Origin: an uncultured Verrucomicrobiota bacterium | GTDB lineage: Bacteria; Verrucomicrobiota; Verrucomicrobiia; Limisphaerales; UBA8199 | Length of the DNA stretch: 48,610 nucleotides | Assembly: GCA_903873945.1 (NCBI GenBank) | Contig: CAIQQM010000118.1 | Location: 1-48,610 of the forward strand | Direction: 5' to 3' | Shown: positions 27,651 to 36,782 of the stretch, piece after piece | How positions within the stretch are numbered: position 1 is the first letter of the stretch | How the letters are laid out: each line of letters starts with the position of its first letter | Made by a program: the position numbers and the translations under genes | Notes under the pieces: model-generated | The model's input: the letters and a program-made list of their open reading frames with translations, nothing else | The model's database searches: none | What the model was told of the DNA's origin: nothing

Positions 27651-29033
27651 CTAAAACCGGCCCCGAAGGCGTCCTTTCTTCAAGAACCCGTCGTAATGCC
27701 GCATCAACAAGTGCGTTTCCATCTGGCGCATGGTATCCAATAACACGCCAACCAAAATGAGCATGCTGGTGCCGCCGAAGAACGTGGCAACCGGATACGG
27801 AATCAGCAGTTCGCGATACAGCAAAATCGGGATAACGGCGATGACTGTGAGGAAAATCGCGCCAGCCAGCGTAATCCGGCTCATGGCGTTGTGCAAATAG
27901 TCGCTGGTGGCTTGCCCCGGCCGCACCCCGGGAATGTAGCCGCCGTTCTTCTTCAAGTCGTCGGCGATCTGCAATTCATTGAATTGCGTCGCCACCCAAA
28001 AGTAGGAGAAGAACAGGATCATGAGGGAATACAAGGCGATATAAAAGAATGCACCCTCGGACAGGGCTCTGGCGATTTCACCGAAAAACTTCACGTTAAG
28101 GCTTTGGCCCAGGAAAAGGAAAATTTTCTGCGGGAACATCAAGATGGCCTGCGCGAAGATGATCGGCATGACCCCGGCATAATTGACCCGCAACGGCATA
28201 AAGGAAGTGCCACCGGCATAGACTTTCCGACCCACAGCCCGCTGGGCATACTGAACCGGGACTTTCCGCTGGGCCTGAGTGATGGCGATGACGCCGGCAA
28301 TCACACCGGCCAGCAACAAGACCAGAGCAATGGCGTGGCCGAAGTTGAACTTGGCCTCAACACCACCGCCAGGGAAAAACATGTCTTTGAGAGCCACAGC
28401 GGCCTGTGGGAGACGCGCCAGAATGCCGATAGTAATGACCAGCGACACACCGTTGCCAATACCTCTTTCGGTGATCTGCTCGCCCAGCCACATCAATAAA
28501 ACAGTGCCCGTGGTCAGGATGAGCATCGTCTGGATGCGGTAGAACCAAATATGGGATGCCTTATAGAGAACCAACTGGCCGATGCCTTGCCCAAAGATCC
28601 TCTCCGGGTTCTCCCAACCCAACGCCATCACCAAACCCTGGCCCAAACAAAGGAGCACAGTAAGGTAGCGGCCATATTGAATGATTTTGGTGCGGCCGCC
28701 TTCCTCACGCGCCAGCTTGCTCAGTGTCGGGATAACCGCTGTGAGCAATTGGATAATGATGGTAGCGCTGATATAGGGCATGATGCCCAGGGCGCCGACC
28801 GCGCAATGCTCGAGGGCGCCACCCGTGAAAAGACTGTACATCCCGAGCACCGAAGAACCGCTCGATGCGTGCGTTCTGAAAAACTCAGCGAGCACGGTAC
28901 CGTTCAATCCCGGGATGCGAATTACCGCTTCCAGCCGGCAGATGGCCAGAACTGCCAAGGTGAACAAAATCCGGGACTTCAATTCCGGAATCTTGAAACA
29001 ATTGCTGAAAGTATTGGCGATAGCGGCAAGCAT
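27651..29033 (-). CDS. secY: Protein translocase subunit SecY
   Basis: 460 residues with ten transmembrane segments. Family features include R-I-P-G-L-N-G near the first loop, the plug-region segment G-A-L-E-H-C-A-V-G-A-L-G-I-M-P-Y-I-S-A, and G-I-G-N-G-V-S-L-V-I-T-I-G. SecY is the channel through which the signal-peptide proteins of this window (such as DsbD and the redoxin) would pass. It sits between rplO and map; the 108-base gap to rplO holds phrase-like repeats. Confidence 0.98.
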   Translation of the reverse strand: MLAAIANTFSNCFKIPELKSRILFTLAVLAICRLEAVIRIPGLNGTVLAEFFRTHASSGSSVLGMYSLFTGGALEHCAVGALGIMPYISATIIIQLLTAVIPTLSKLAREEGGRTKIIQYGRYLTVLLCLGQGLVMALGWENPERIFGQGIGQLVLYKASHIWFYRIQTMLILTTGTVLLMWLGEQITERGIGNGVSLVITIGILARLPQAAVALKDMFFPGGGVEAKFNFGHAIALVLLLAGVIAGVIAITQAQRKVPVQYAQRAVGRKVYAGGTSFMPLRVNYAGVMPIIFAQAILMFPQKIFLFLGQSLNVKFFGEIARALSEGAFFYIALYSLMILFFSYFWVATQFNELQIADDLKKNGGYIPGVRPGQATSDYLHNAMSRITLAGAIFLTVIAVIPILLYRELLIPYPVATFFGGTSMLILVGVLLDTMRQMETHLLMRHYDGFLKKGRLRGRF

Positions 29034-29141
29034 GGCGAATTAAGATATGGAATCCGAACTCCAAACTCCGAAACAAATTCGAAGTCCAAAATCCGGAATG
29101 CAAAAGGTCAGGTTAAATATTTCCTGCGAGCGCATCAGCAG

Positions 29142-29651
29142 TTAGGGCTTGGCGGGCACCTTTGCGACAGGTTTAGCCTCCGGCTTGGCTGGCTTAGGCA
29201 TTTTGGGGGCGACCACTTCGCAGCTGCCCCCTTTGGCTTCAATTTTAGCTCGCGCCGAGGCGCTGAAGGCATGCGCGCTCACAGTCAGCTTCCGTGTCAA
29301 ATCACCGTCGCCAAGGATTTTGATGCCGTCGGCCCGACCATTGGCCAAACCTGCGCTACGCAAGGCGGCTTCATCAACACGCGCACCATCGGCGAACTCG
29401 TTAAGCGCGCCAAGGTTCACCGCAAGGTAATGCGTGCCATGGCGAACATTATTGAACCCGCGCTTGGGGATGCGGCGAATCAAAGGCATCTGGCCGCCTT
29501 CAAAGCCGATGCGGATGGAACTGCCGGACCGAGCGGTCTGGCCCTTACCGCCACGTCCGCTGGTTTTGCCGTGGCCGCTGGATTCACCCTGGCCCAACCG
29601 CTTGCGACGGTGCCGGGCGCCGGGACGGGGTTTGAGATCGTGTAATCGCAT
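29142..29651 (-). CDS. rplO: Ribosomal protein L15
   Basis: 169 residues; the normal length is about 145. It starts M-R-L-H-D-L-K-P-R-P-G-A and has R-K-R-L-G-Q-G-E-S-S-G-H-G-K-T-S-G-R-G, the loop that threads into 23S rRNA. The last 20 residues form a Pro/Lys/Ala-rich tail. It lies 6 bases after rpsE; rpmD (L30), usually between them, is missing. Confidence 0.97.
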   Translation of the reverse strand: MRLHDLKPRPGARHRRKRLGQGESSGHGKTSGRGGKGQTARSGSSIRIGFEGGQMPLIRRIPKRGFNNVRHGTHYLAVNLGALNEFADGARVDEAALRSAGLANGRADGIKILGDGDLTRKLTVSAHAFSASARAKIEAKGGSCEVVAPKMPKPAKPEAKPVAKVPAKP

Positions 29652-29657
29652 AAAATA

Positions 29658-30314
29658 CTAGGCTGTAGCCGAAGCAGGAGCGGCTGCTGGCGGCACCGGA
29701 GATTGCACCTTCTTGATTTCGAAGCCGCGGCCCCGGTAAATGTCTTCGCGTAGCCGGAGGCTCAGGAGAGCCTGGAGGGTGGCTTTGACCACATTAGCGG
29801 CGTTATTTGAGCCAAGCGACTTGCTCAGCACGTCCTTCACGCCCGCAGCTTCAAGAACGGCCCGCACGGTTTTGCCCGCGATGATGCCAGTGCCCGGAGA
29901 CGCAGGACGGAGCAGCACCTTAGCGCCACCGTAATGTGAAAAGACTTCGTGGGGAATTGTGGCGTCCTTAAGAGAGACGCCGACCATTTGTGAGCGGGCC
30001 ATCTCTCCCCCTTTGCGAATGGCATCGGCCACTTCACCAGCCTTGCCCAAACCGACTCCCACACGGCTCTGCTTATCCCCAACGACGATTAGCGCGCTGA
30101 AACTGAAGCGGCGTCCGCCCTTGACGACCTTTGCGGAACGGTTGATGAAAACGACCTTTTCGGTCAGTTCCTTACCGGACTGCTCGTCAAAGGAAACCTC
30201 CGGTTCAGGCCTGCCCCGACGGCCACGGAAACCGCCACCGCCACCGCGTCCGCCGCCGCCACGTTTCTCGACGTTTTCTATTTTCGCTGGTTCAGCCACA
30301 ATATTGTTCTCCAT
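29658..30314 (-). CDS. rpsE: Ribosomal protein S5 with Gly/Arg-rich N-terminal extension
   Basis: 218 residues compared with about 167 in E. coli. The S5 core starts near [23 protein letters not shown] (about 52) and has [12 protein letters not shown]. Before it lies an extension with an RGG-type run at residues 18-36 ([19 protein letters not shown]), which could bind RNA. The start is set by the 5-base gap to rplR. Confidence 0.96.
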   Translation of the reverse strand: MENNIVAEPAKIENVEKRGGGGRGGGGGFRGRRGRPEPEVSFDEQSGKELTEKVVFINRSAKVVKGGRRFSFSALIVVGDKQSRVGVGLGKAGEVADAIRKGGEMARSQMVGVSLKDATIPHEVFSHYGGAKVLLRPASPGTGIIAGKTVRAVLEAAGVKDVLSKSLGSNNAANVVKATLQALLSLRLREDIYRGRGFEIKKVQSPVPPAAAPASATA

Positions 30315-30319
30315 TAGAG

Positions 30320-30685
30320 TTAAAACTTCAGGCCCGCTTCGCGCGCAGCGTCGGCCAGGGCTTTCACTTTGCCGTGGAAACGGGCGCCGCCCCGATCAAA
30401 CACCACCTGTTTAATGCCTTTGCTCAGCGCCGCTTGCGCGGCCGCGCCGCCAAGAATCTTGGCGCTCGCCGCATTGGCCGCCAGCTTTTCGCGACCGGGC
30501 GTTGCCTTGCTGACCGTTGAAGCGGCCGCGAGCGTCACCCCCGACGTGTCGTCAATGAACTGCACGTGGATATTCTTGTTGGTAAAGCAGACGGCCATAC
30601 GCGGACGTTCCGTGGTGCCGCTGATTTTCTTGCGAATGCGCCAGCGGCGCAACAACGCCAGTTTGTGTTTCTGTTCAGTTCTCAT
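30320..30685 (-). CDS. rplR: Ribosomal protein L18
   Basis: 121 residues, normal length. It begins [21 protein letters not shown] and has [20 protein letters not shown] and [20 protein letters not shown]18 binds 5S rRNA. It lies between rplF and rpsE in the usual order. Confidence 0.98.
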   Translation of the reverse strand: MRTEQKHKLALLRRWRIRKKISGTTERPRMAVCFTNKNIHVQFIDDTSGVTLAAASTVSKATPGREKLAANAASAKILGGAAAQAALSKGIKQVVFDRGGARFHGKVKALADAAREAGLKF

Positions 30686-30729
30686 CGGTCGATAATCGGA
30701 GGTCAGATACTAATGACAGGCGACACATA

Positions 30730-31266
30730 TTACTGGACGGTCTTGCCTTCCTTGCGAATCACGCGCTCATCCGAATAGCGCACGCCTTTGCCCTTGTACG
30801 GTTCAGGCGGGTAGAAGTTGCGGATTTCAGCCGCGACTTTGCCCACTACCTGCCGGTCGGGACCTTCGATGGTTAGCTTGGTATTTTCTTCTACTGTCAC
30901 TTTGATCTGATCGGGAATTGGATAAACCACGGGGTGCGAATAACCGAGGCTCAGGGTGACATTTTTGCCTTGCACAGCGGCTTTGAAGCCGACCCCCTGG
31001 ATTTCGAGCTTCTTCATGAAGCCGTCACTAACGCCCCGGACCATGTTGTTGACCAAGGCACGGCTCAAGCCATGCAAAGCCCTGGCTTGCGCGTCATCAC
31101 CCTGGCGGCTAACGAGCACTTTGCCGTTGTCAACCTTGAGACTCGTGCGGCGCGGAAGTTCCCAGTTGAGCTTGCCTTTAGGTCCTTCCACAAAAACCTG
31201 CTGGCCTTTCACCTCCACTTTAACTTTTGGAGGAATGACAATCGGCTGTTTTCCAATGCGTGACAT
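30730..31266 (-). CDS. rplF: Ribosomal protein L6
   Basis: 178 residues, normal length. It begins M-S-R-I-G-K-Q-P-I-V-I-P-P-K-V and has V-E-G-P-K-G and the C-terminal P-P-E-P-Y-K-G-K-G-V-R-Y signature. L6 lies near the factor-binding site of the large subunit. Usual spc order between rpsH and rplR. Confidence 0.98.
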   Translation of the reverse strand: MSRIGKQPIVIPPKVKVEVKGQQVFVEGPKGKLNWELPRRTSLKVDNGKVLVSRQGDDAQARALHGLSRALVNNMVRGVSDGFMKKLEIQGVGFKAAVQGKNVTLSLGYSHPVVYPIPDQIKVTVEENTKLTIEGPDRQVVGKVAAEIRNFYPPEPYKGKGVRYSDERVIRKEGKTVQ

Positions 31267-31304
31267 GGGATATTAAATTGTTAAACGTTGAATCGTCAAT
31301 GCGG

Positions 31305-31691
31305 CTACCAAACATAGCAGACCAGCTCGCCGCCGATATTCTTTTTCCGGGCCTGGGTGTCGGTCATCAACCCTTGGGAAGTTGACACGACAGCCACTCC
31401 CATTCCCCCACGGACGCGCGGAATTTCAGTAGCGCTCACGTAACGGCGAAGACCCGGCGAGCTCACCCGGCTCAGGCCTTCGATAACGCTCTTTTTGCCC
31501 TGGTACTTCAATTTAAGTTTCATCATCCTGGGCAATTTACCCTCGACGGCAACATCGGAGATATATCCCTCGCGCTTCAGGATGCCGGCAATGCCTTCCT
31601 TCATCCGGGAGTGCGGCAGTTCAATGGCTGGCAGCAACGCACGGTTGGCGTTGCGAATCCGGGTCAACATGTCGGATATCGGGTCGTTCAT
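31305..31691 (-). CDS. rpsH: Ribosomal protein S8
   Basis: 128 residues. It begins M-N-D-P-I-S-D-M-L-T-R-I-R-N-A and ends with the conserved P-R-V-R-G-G-M-G-V-A-V-V-S-T-S-Q-G-L-M-T-D and G-G-E-L-V-C-Y-V-W. S8 binds 16S rRNA and represses the spc operon in E. coli. It lies 4 bases after rpsN. Confidence 0.98.
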   Translation of the reverse strand: MNDPISDMLTRIRNANRALLPAIELPHSRMKEGIAGILKREGYISDVAVEGKLPRMMKLKLKYQGKKSVIEGLSRVSSPGLRRYVSATEIPRVRGGMGVAVVSTSQGLMTDTQARKKNIGGELVCYVW

Positions 31692-31695
31692 AATA

Positions 31696-31965
31696 TTACC
31701 AGCTAGCTTTGGTCACGCCCGGGATCAGGCCGTTCAGGGCGGCTTCGCGGAAAGTCAAGCGGGAGCAGCCGAATTTTCGCAAGTAGCCATGGCGGCGACC
31801 CGTCATCGAGCAGCGGTTGACCACACGCACCGGATTAGCATTCCGGGGCAGCTTGGCCAAACCGGCATAATCCCGTTTGGCCTTCAACTCGGCACGCAAG
31901 GCGGCAAATTTCTTCACCGTCTCGGCTTTTTTCTTGTTACGTTCGATCCATGAAATCTTAGCCAT
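31696..31965 (-). CDS. rpsN: Ribosomal protein S14
   Basis: 89 residues. This is the longer, zinc-free form: [15 protein letters not shown] and a C-terminal [16 protein letters not shown], with no CxxC pairs. Usual position after rplE, with a 10-base gap. Confidence 0.98.
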   Translation of the reverse strand: MAKISWIERNKKKAETVKKFAALRAELKAKRDYAGLAKLPRNANPVRVVNRCSMTGRRHGYLRKFGCSRLTFREAALNGLIPGVTKASW

Positions 31966-31975
31966 AAAAACGACT

Positions 31976-32587
31976 TTACTTAACTTCCTTTGCTTCTACC
32001 GCCTTTGCCTCTCCAGGCTTTGTCTTGGTTTCGCTCTCCTTCGCTTTCACCTCGGCAAACGGCATACCCATCAGTTTGAGCAAATCCAGCGCTTCAGCAT
32101 CGGTTCGCGCGGACGTTACAATGGTGATATCCATGCCTTGTTGCCTCTTGATCTTGTCCAGTTCAATTTCCGGGAAAATGGTTTGATCGCCAACCCCCAG
32201 CGAGTAACTACCGCGCCCGTCAAACGAGCGGGGAGAAAGGCCGCGAAAGTCGCGAATCCGAGGCAGGGCGGTGGCGATGAGGCGGTCAAAGAACTCATAC
32301 ATGACATCGCGGCGCAAGGTAACCCGGCAACCGATCGGCTGGCCCTCGCGGAGCTTGAAATTGGCGATGCTGTGGCGCGACTTGCTGGTCGCGGGCTTAC
32401 GGCCGGTGATCAGGGCCAGATCCTTGGCAGCGTCATCGATCGCGCTCTTTTCAAGCGAGGCGCCGATGCCCATGTTGACCACAATCTTCTCCATTCGCGG
32501 CACTTCATGGACGTTCGAGTACCTACGCTTTTGCTTCAGCGCGGGCACCACTTCTTTTACATATCTATCGTAGAGTCTGGCTTTCAT
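31976..32587 (-). CDS. rplE: Ribosomal protein L5
   Basis: 203 residues; the normal length is about 180. It has M-K-A-R-L-Y-D-R-Y near the start and the conserved [12 protein letters not shown]. About 20 extra residues at the end are Lys/Glu/Ala-rich ([15 protein letters not shown]). L5 joins 5S rRNA to the large subunit. It follows rplX by 62 bases. Confidence 0.97.
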   Translation of the reverse strand: MKARLYDRYVKEVVPALKQKRRYSNVHEVPRMEKIVVNMGIGASLEKSAIDDAAKDLALITGRKPATSKSRHSIANFKLREGQPIGCRVTLRRDVMYEFFDRLIATALPRIRDFRGLSPRSFDGRGSYSLGVGDQTIFPEIELDKIKRQQGMDITIVTSARTDAEALDLLKLMGMPFAEVKAKESETKTKPGEAKAVEAKEVK

Positions 32588-32649
32588 TTCGCTCTTTCCC
32601 GGATTTTGCCGGAGCGTTTATTCAAAAACATTTCGTTTTATCCTCATCT

Positions 32650-32928
32650 TCAGGCCTGCACCGGCGCGGTCACGCCATGCCGTGCAGCCCGGGCGTCGAA
32701 CTCTTCGCTTTTCATCACATTGGAAATGTGGATGGTGCCTTCACGTTCGGAAATCGCCCCCTGCGGGTTTTGCTGGCTTTTGCGCAAATGTTTTTTAATC
32801 ATGTGCGCACCTTCGACGATGACCCGCTGTTTCTTGGGGGAGACAGAGATGATGCGGCCGCGTTTGCCTTTGTCGGCACCGGCAATTACCACCACCACGT
32901 CCCCTTTCTTTACATGAGATTTCGGCAT
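32650..32928 (-). CDS. rplX: Ribosomal protein L24
   Basis: 92 residues from ATG 32928 (M-P-K-S-H-V-K-K-G-D-V-V-V-V-I-A-G-A-D-K-G-K-R-G as the usual start, a KOW motif). The frame is open 11 codons further up but overlaps rplN there. It starts 4 bases after the rplN stop. L24 starts assembly of the large subunit. Confidence 0.97.
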   Translation of the reverse strand: MPKSHVKKGDVVVVIAGADKGKRGRIISVSPKKQRVIVEGAHMIKKHLRKSQQNPQGAISEREGTIHISNVMKSEEFDARAARHGVTAPVQA

Positions 32929-32932
32929 AAGC

Positions 32933-33298
32933 TCAAATGACCTCCGGCGCGAGCGAAACAATTTTCATGAATTTCTTGTCCCGCAGCTCACGCGCGACCG
33001 GCCCAAAAATGCGGGTTCCGCGCGGGTTCAATTCCTTGTCAATCAGAACAATGGCGTTGCTGTCAAATCGGAGATACGAACCGTCGTTACGGTGAATCGC
33101 CTTGCGCGTCCTGACCACGACCGCATCCACCACTTCGCCCTTTTTCACCGTGCCATCCGGCGTGGCTTCCTTGATATGAGCCTTGATGATGTCGCCGATC
33201 CCGGCATAACGCTGGTTGCGGCCAAGAACACCGATGGCCGCCGCGCGCTTGGCTCCAGTGTTGTCGGCCACATCTAAGATGGAACGTATCTGTAACAT
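32933..33298 (-). CDS. rplN: Ribosomal protein L14
   Basis: 121 residues, normal length. It begins [17 protein letters not shown] and has the [14 protein letters not shown] segment and the end [15 protein letters not shown]14 forms part of an intersubunit bridge. Usual order. Confidence 0.98.
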   Translation of the reverse strand: MLQIRSILDVADNTGAKRAAAIGVLGRNQRYAGIGDIIKAHIKEATPDGTVKKGEVVDAVVVRTRKAIHRNDGSYLRFDSNAIVLIDKELNPRGTRIFGPVARELRDKKFMKIVSLAPEVI

Positions 33299-33336
33299 AA
33301 ATTAATTGGTTAGCGCCTGGTATGCAGCAATTTGCA

Positions 33337-33639
33337 TCAGACAGCCACCCGCGCGACCCCGGTGCCTTTCTCGACCACAGCGACCAGGCGCCAGCGTTTG
33401 GTTTTTGACAGCGGGCGAGTTTCCTCGATTCTCACATGGTCACCCACCTTCGCCTCGCTTTTCTCATCGTGCGCGTAGAGTTTTTTATAACCGGTGACGA
33501 CCTTCTTGAATTTCGGGTGGGCAAAACGGCGCTCGACGCGGACGATGATCGTTTTCGCCATCTTGTTGGAGATGACCTCGCCGACGCGCTCTTTGCGCTT
33601 GGCCCGGGCGGTTTGTGAGTTGGGTGTCGTATCAGCCAT
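33337..33639 (-). CDS. rpsQ: Ribosomal protein S17
   Basis: 100 residues. The core (about 13-95) has R-K-E-R-V-G-E-V-I-S-N-K-M-A-K-T-I-I-V, a loop H-P-K-F-K-K-V-V, and V-G-D-H-V-R-I-E-E-T-R-P-L-S-K-T-K-R-W. It binds 16S rRNA. It lies 9 bases after rpmC. Confidence 0.97.
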   Translation of the reverse strand: MADTTPNSQTARAKRKERVGEVISNKMAKTIIVRVERRFAHPKFKKVVTGYKKLYAHDEKSEAKVGDHVRIEETRPLSKTKRWRLVAVVEKGTGVARVAV

Positions 33640-33648
33640 ACAAAAGTA

Positions 33649-33861
33649 TTATGCCGTTTTGTTGCGCAGTTGTGAAATGCGCGTTTCGATGCGGGCGATG
33701 TCGCGGCGCAACGTCCGGAGGCGGGCCGACTTTTCGAGCTGGGCACTGGCCTGCTGCAGACGCAGATTGAAAATCTCCTGCCGCCAGTTCCGGCTGTCGG
33801 CCAGCAATTCCGGCAGCGTTTTTTCCTGAATCTCTTTCCGTTGCGTCTTCTTCATAATCAA
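33649..33861 (-). CDS. rpmC: Ribosomal protein L29
   Basis: 70 residues, two long helices. It has K-E-I-Q-E-K-T-L-P-E-L-L-A-D-S-R-N-W-R-Q-E-I-F-N-L and the conserved R-T-L-R-R-D-I-A-R-I-E-T-R end. L29 lies at the peptide exit tunnel. It sits between rplP and rpsQ in the usual order. Confidence 0.96.
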   Translation of the reverse strand: MIMKKTQRKEIQEKTLPELLADSRNWRQEIFNLRLQQASAQLEKSARLRTLRRDIARIETRISQLRNKTA

Positions 33862-33870
33862 AATCCCGAC

Positions 33871-34290
33871 TTAGCCCATACGATGACGCGAAATGAATTT
33901 CGTCTTAATCGGCAGTTTGGTGGCCGCCAGGCGCAATGATTCGCGCGCCAGCGTCTCCGTCACGCCATCAACTTCGAAAAGCACGTTCGCCGGGCGAATC
34001 ACAGCAACCCAGGATTCCAAGGGGCCTTTTCCCTTGCCCATTCGAGTCTCCAGGGGTTTCTTCGTAAAGGACTTCTGAGGAAAGACACGAATCCACATCT
34101 TGCCGTGGCGTTTCATGTTACGGGCGATGGCCACGCGGGCGGCTTCGATCTGTTTTGTATCCAGCCAGCAACGCTGAAGTGCCATCAATCCGTACTCGCC
34201 AAAGGCCACCTTATGGCCCCGCGAAGCCAAACCGGAGCGGTTGCCACGGTGCATCTTGCGGTACTTCACTCTCTCGGGAATCAAGGGCAT
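33871..34290 (-). CDS. rplP: Ribosomal protein L16
   Basis: 139 residues, normal length. It begins M-P-L-I-P-E-R-V-K-Y-R-K-M-H-R-G and has the conserved V-F-P-Q-K-S-F-T-K-K-P-L-E-T-R-M-G-K-G-K-G. L16 helps position tRNA in the A site. It lies 9 bases before rpmC and 41 bases after rpsC; that gap has a phrase-like repeat. Confidence 0.98.
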   Translation of the reverse strand: MPLIPERVKYRKMHRGNRSGLASRGHKVAFGEYGLMALQRCWLDTKQIEAARVAIARNMKRHGKMWIRVFPQKSFTKKPLETRMGKGKGPLESWVAVIRPANVLFEVDGVTETLARESLRLAATKLPIKTKFISRHRMG

Positions 34291-34331
34291 AAATCAGTGA
34301 TTGGTAAGTAGTTCCGTGATCAGTAAAGGGT

Positions 34332-35000
34332 CTATCCTGTGGTGACAGTTTCAGGTTGCGGCTGCGGCTTCGACGTGTTGGCCTCGCCTTTGCAAATCCA
34401 GCATTTGATGCCGAGCTTTCCATAAACTGTGTTCGCCTCGGCAAAGCCGTAATCGATATCCGCACGCAGGGTATGCAGAGGCACCCGGCCCCAGTGATAC
34501 TGCTCGACGCGGGCCAGTTCCGCCCCGCCCAATCGGCCGGCGCAACGAATCTTGATCCCTTCGGCGCCGAAATCTTTCGCGGTCTGCAGGGCCTTCTTCA
34601 TCGCCCGACGGAAGGAAACGCGGCGCTCGAGTTGCAATGCCACATTCTCCGCCACCAGTTGCGCGTCAATTTCCGGCGACTTGACTTCGACAATGTCCAC
34701 GTAAATCTCTTTGCCGGTCATCCGGCTCAGTTCTTCCTTGAGTTTGTCGATTTCGGCCCCTTTTCGGCCGATCACGATACCCGGCCGGGCGGTCATGATG
34801 GTAATGCGGCACCGGTTAGCGGCACGCTCAATGCGGATCTGGGGCACTGAGGCTGATTCGAGCTTCTTTTTCAGCAACTCGCGAATATTGCGGTCTTCGG
34901 TGAGCAGTTTGCCGAATTCTTTCTTCCCGGCATACCACTTTGAGCGCCAATCACGATTGACGGCGATGCGCAGACCGATTGGATTAGTTTTTTGTCCCAT
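34332..35000 (-). CDS. rpsC: Ribosomal protein S3
   Basis: 222 residues. It begins [13 protein letters not shown] and has the KH-domain loop [13 protein letters not shown] and the C-terminal [24 protein letters not shown]3 is part of the mRNA entry channel. It lies 5 bases after rplV. Confidence 0.98.
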   Translation of the reverse strand: MGQKTNPIGLRIAVNRDWRSKWYAGKKEFGKLLTEDRNIRELLKKKLESASVPQIRIERAANRCRITIMTARPGIVIGRKGAEIDKLKEELSRMTGKEIYVDIVEVKSPEIDAQLVAENVALQLERRVSFRRAMKKALQTAKDFGAEGIKIRCAGRLGGAELARVEQYHWGRVPLHTLRADIDYGFAEANTVYGKLGIKCWICKGEANTSKPQPQPETVTTG

Positions 35001-35005
35001 ACCAA

Positions 35006-35359
35006 TTATTCATCCGACAAAACAATTTTGACGTGGCAACTTCGCTTGAGGATCGGACCGGCTGAGCCGCGCGCTTTCGGAGTAAACCGCCTCAGCGTGG
35101 AAGCAGTCTGCGCCAGGGCTTCTTTAACCCGCAAACGGTCCGTCTTCATCTCGCTATACTCTTTTTTGTGCTCCTTAAGATCTTCGGCATTGGCAATGGC
35201 GGATTTGAGCGTTTTGGCTACAAATCGCGCACCTTTGCGCGGCACGAACGCCAGCACCGACAAGGCGTGCGCCGCAGGCAAACCCTGGATCTGCCGCACC
35301 ACTTCGCGCATTTTCTGCGCCGACATCCGCACGTTTTTAGTAATCGACTGAACTTCCAT
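35006..35359 (-). CDS. rplV: Ribosomal protein L22
   Basis: 117 residues from ATG 35359 ([18 protein letters not shown]), which fits the family start. The frame is open 24 codons further up but runs inside rpsS. L22 lines the exit tunnel. It lies 4 bases after rpsS. Confidence 0.97.
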   Translation of the reverse strand: MEVQSITKNVRMSAQKMREVVRQIQGLPAAHALSVLAFVPRKGARFVAKTLKSAIANAEDLKEHKKEYSEMKTDRLRVKEALAQTASTLRRFTPKARGSAGPILKRSCHVKIVLSDE

Positions 35360-35363
35360 AACG

Positions 35364-35645
35364 TTACTTGACTTCGGCCTTCGCCGTATGGGCGCCGTGT
35401 TTCTTGAACGTGCGCGTGGGGGAAAACTCACCGAGACGGTGGCCCACCATGTTTTCGGTCACGAACACGGCATTAAATATTTTGCCATTGTGCACGCTAA
35501 ACGTCAGGCCGACGAAATCCGGAGTAATCATCGACCGCCGCGACCACGTTTTAATCGGTGTTTTAGACTTCGTGTCCTTCGCCTTCTGGATTTTTTCCAG
35601 CAAATGACCGTCGATAAACGGCCCTTTTTTAATTGAACGTCCCAT
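35364..35645 (-). CDS. rpsS: Ribosomal protein S19
   Basis: 93 residues, normal length. It begins [12 protein letters not shown] and has [15 protein letters not shown] and [12 protein letters not shown]19 binds the head of 16S rRNA. It lies 13 bases after rplB. Confidence 0.98.
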   Translation of the reverse strand: MGRSIKKGPFIDGHLLEKIQKAKDTKSKTPIKTWSRRSMITPDFVGLTFSVHNGKIFNAVFVTENMVGHRLGEFSPTRTFKKHGAHTAKAEVK

Positions 35646-35658
35646 AAAGCGTCAAATT

Positions 35659-36513
35659 TTATGCGTTTTTCATCGGCCGGCCATCGCGCCGGACCAAAAT
35701 GAACCGGTTCGAATATTTCTTCTTGTTGCGGGTCCGATAACCCTTGGCCAAAAGCCCCCACGGTGAGGTGAGCTGTTGCCAGCCGCCGCCGGACTTGGAT
35801 TTGCCGGCACCGCCACCATTGGGATGGTCGACAGGATTGCGGGCGACGCCACGACTGATCGGCCGGATGCCGATGTGGCGCGAACGGCCAGCTTTGCCGA
35901 GAACCACGTTCTCGTGCTCGGTATTTCCCACCTGACCGATGGTGGCGTAACAATTGTCGTTAACACGGCGTATTTCACCGGATGGCAGCTTGATCACCGC
36001 GTAGCCCTCATCACGCGACATCAACGTGGCGGCGCCGCCAGCCGTGCGCACCATTTGCGCGCCGCGACCGGGAATGATTTCGATGTTGTGGATCGGAAGT
36101 CCGACCGGAACGGAGCGCAGCGGCAGACAGTTGCCCAGCTCGGGAGGCGCCGCCGGGCCGCTCATCAGCTTCGCGCCCACCTGCAAACCACTCGGAGCGA
36201 TGATGTAAGTCTTTTCCCCGTCCTTATATTCCAGCAATGCCAGCCGCGCTGTGCGGCACGGATCGTATTCGATGGCTGCGACCGTAGCTTCGACTCCGTG
36301 CTTCTTCCGTTGGAAATCCACAAGCCGGATTTTCTGCTTGTTCCCACCACCGATGCCCCGAGCCGTGACACGGCCATAAACATTACGCCCGCCGGTACGT
36401 TTGCGCGTCTCGACCAGGCTCTTCTCCGGCTTCGCCTTCGTGATGTCGCTATAGTCCGCATACGTGATGTATCGCGTGGACGGCGTCAGCGGTCTAAATG
36501 TCTTTACTGGCAT
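35659..36513 (-). CDS. rplB: Ribosomal protein L2
   Basis: 284 residues. It begins M-P-V-K-T-F-R-P-L-T-P-S-T-R-Y and has G-R-N-V-Y-G-R-V-T-A-R and the functional V-D-H-P-N-G-G-G-A-G-K-S loop with the conserved histidine. L2 is needed for subunit joining and peptidyl transfer. It is normally right after rplW, but here rplW lies 9.1 kb upstream, so rplB is the first ribosomal gene of this transcription unit and needs its own promoter or read-through from thiG. Confidence 0.97.
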   Translation of the reverse strand: MPVKTFRPLTPSTRYITYADYSDITKAKPEKSLVETRKRTGGRNVYGRVTARGIGGGNKQKIRLVDFQRKKHGVEATVAAIEYDPCRTARLALLEYKDGEKTYIIAPSGLQVGAKLMSGPAAPPELGNCLPLRSVPVGLPIHNIEIIPGRGAQMVRTAGGAATLMSRDEGYAVIKLPSGEIRRVNDNCYATIGQVGNTEHENVVLGKAGRSRHIGIRPISRGVARNPVDHPNGGGAGKSKSGGGWQQLTSPWGLLAKGYRTRNKKKYSNRFILVRRDGRPMKNA

Positions 36514-36782
36514 AAATCAATAACGTTTCCCAACCAAGTCAGCAACTTGGAGAGCGGAACCATTAATCCTGCCCCCGGATGGGTGGTCAGTTATCGGTCC
36601 CACAGGTTATGCTGCCCGAACCCCCTTTCGGGGAAGCGGAGTGGTGAATGTAGCAAAGCTGTTTGCACATGCAATAGGTATTTTCAAAAAATCACTTGTG
36701 CCCATAACCCCCAAAAAAGTCCAAAATCGCCGAGTCTTGCCGAGCTGAAACAATTTGCAACCTGGAGCTGCAGTGCCGGCTC
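36514..36782 (-). promoter_or_regulatory. Leader/intergenic region before rplB
   Basis: 269 bases between thiG (stop at 36783) and rplB with no gene. Read on the - strand, CCCC-GAAA-GGGG (36622-36633, extended by one wobble pair) forms a hairpin capped by a GNRA tetraloop. Further upstream TTGCAT and TACATT, 16 bases apart (about 36639-36677), form a weak candidate promoter, with a run of six T's near 36713. This region must carry the promoter or control signals of the rplB-rplQ block if thiG transcripts do not run through. All of this is inference. Confidence 0.4.

Noticed and set aside
28551-29645. 364-codon open frame on the + strand opposite secY and rplO
   Set aside because: Shadow of two clear ribosomal-operon genes; its sequence has no family features.
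31877-32917. 346-codon + strand frame opposite rpsN, rplE and rplX
   Set aside because: Shadow of three conserved genes.
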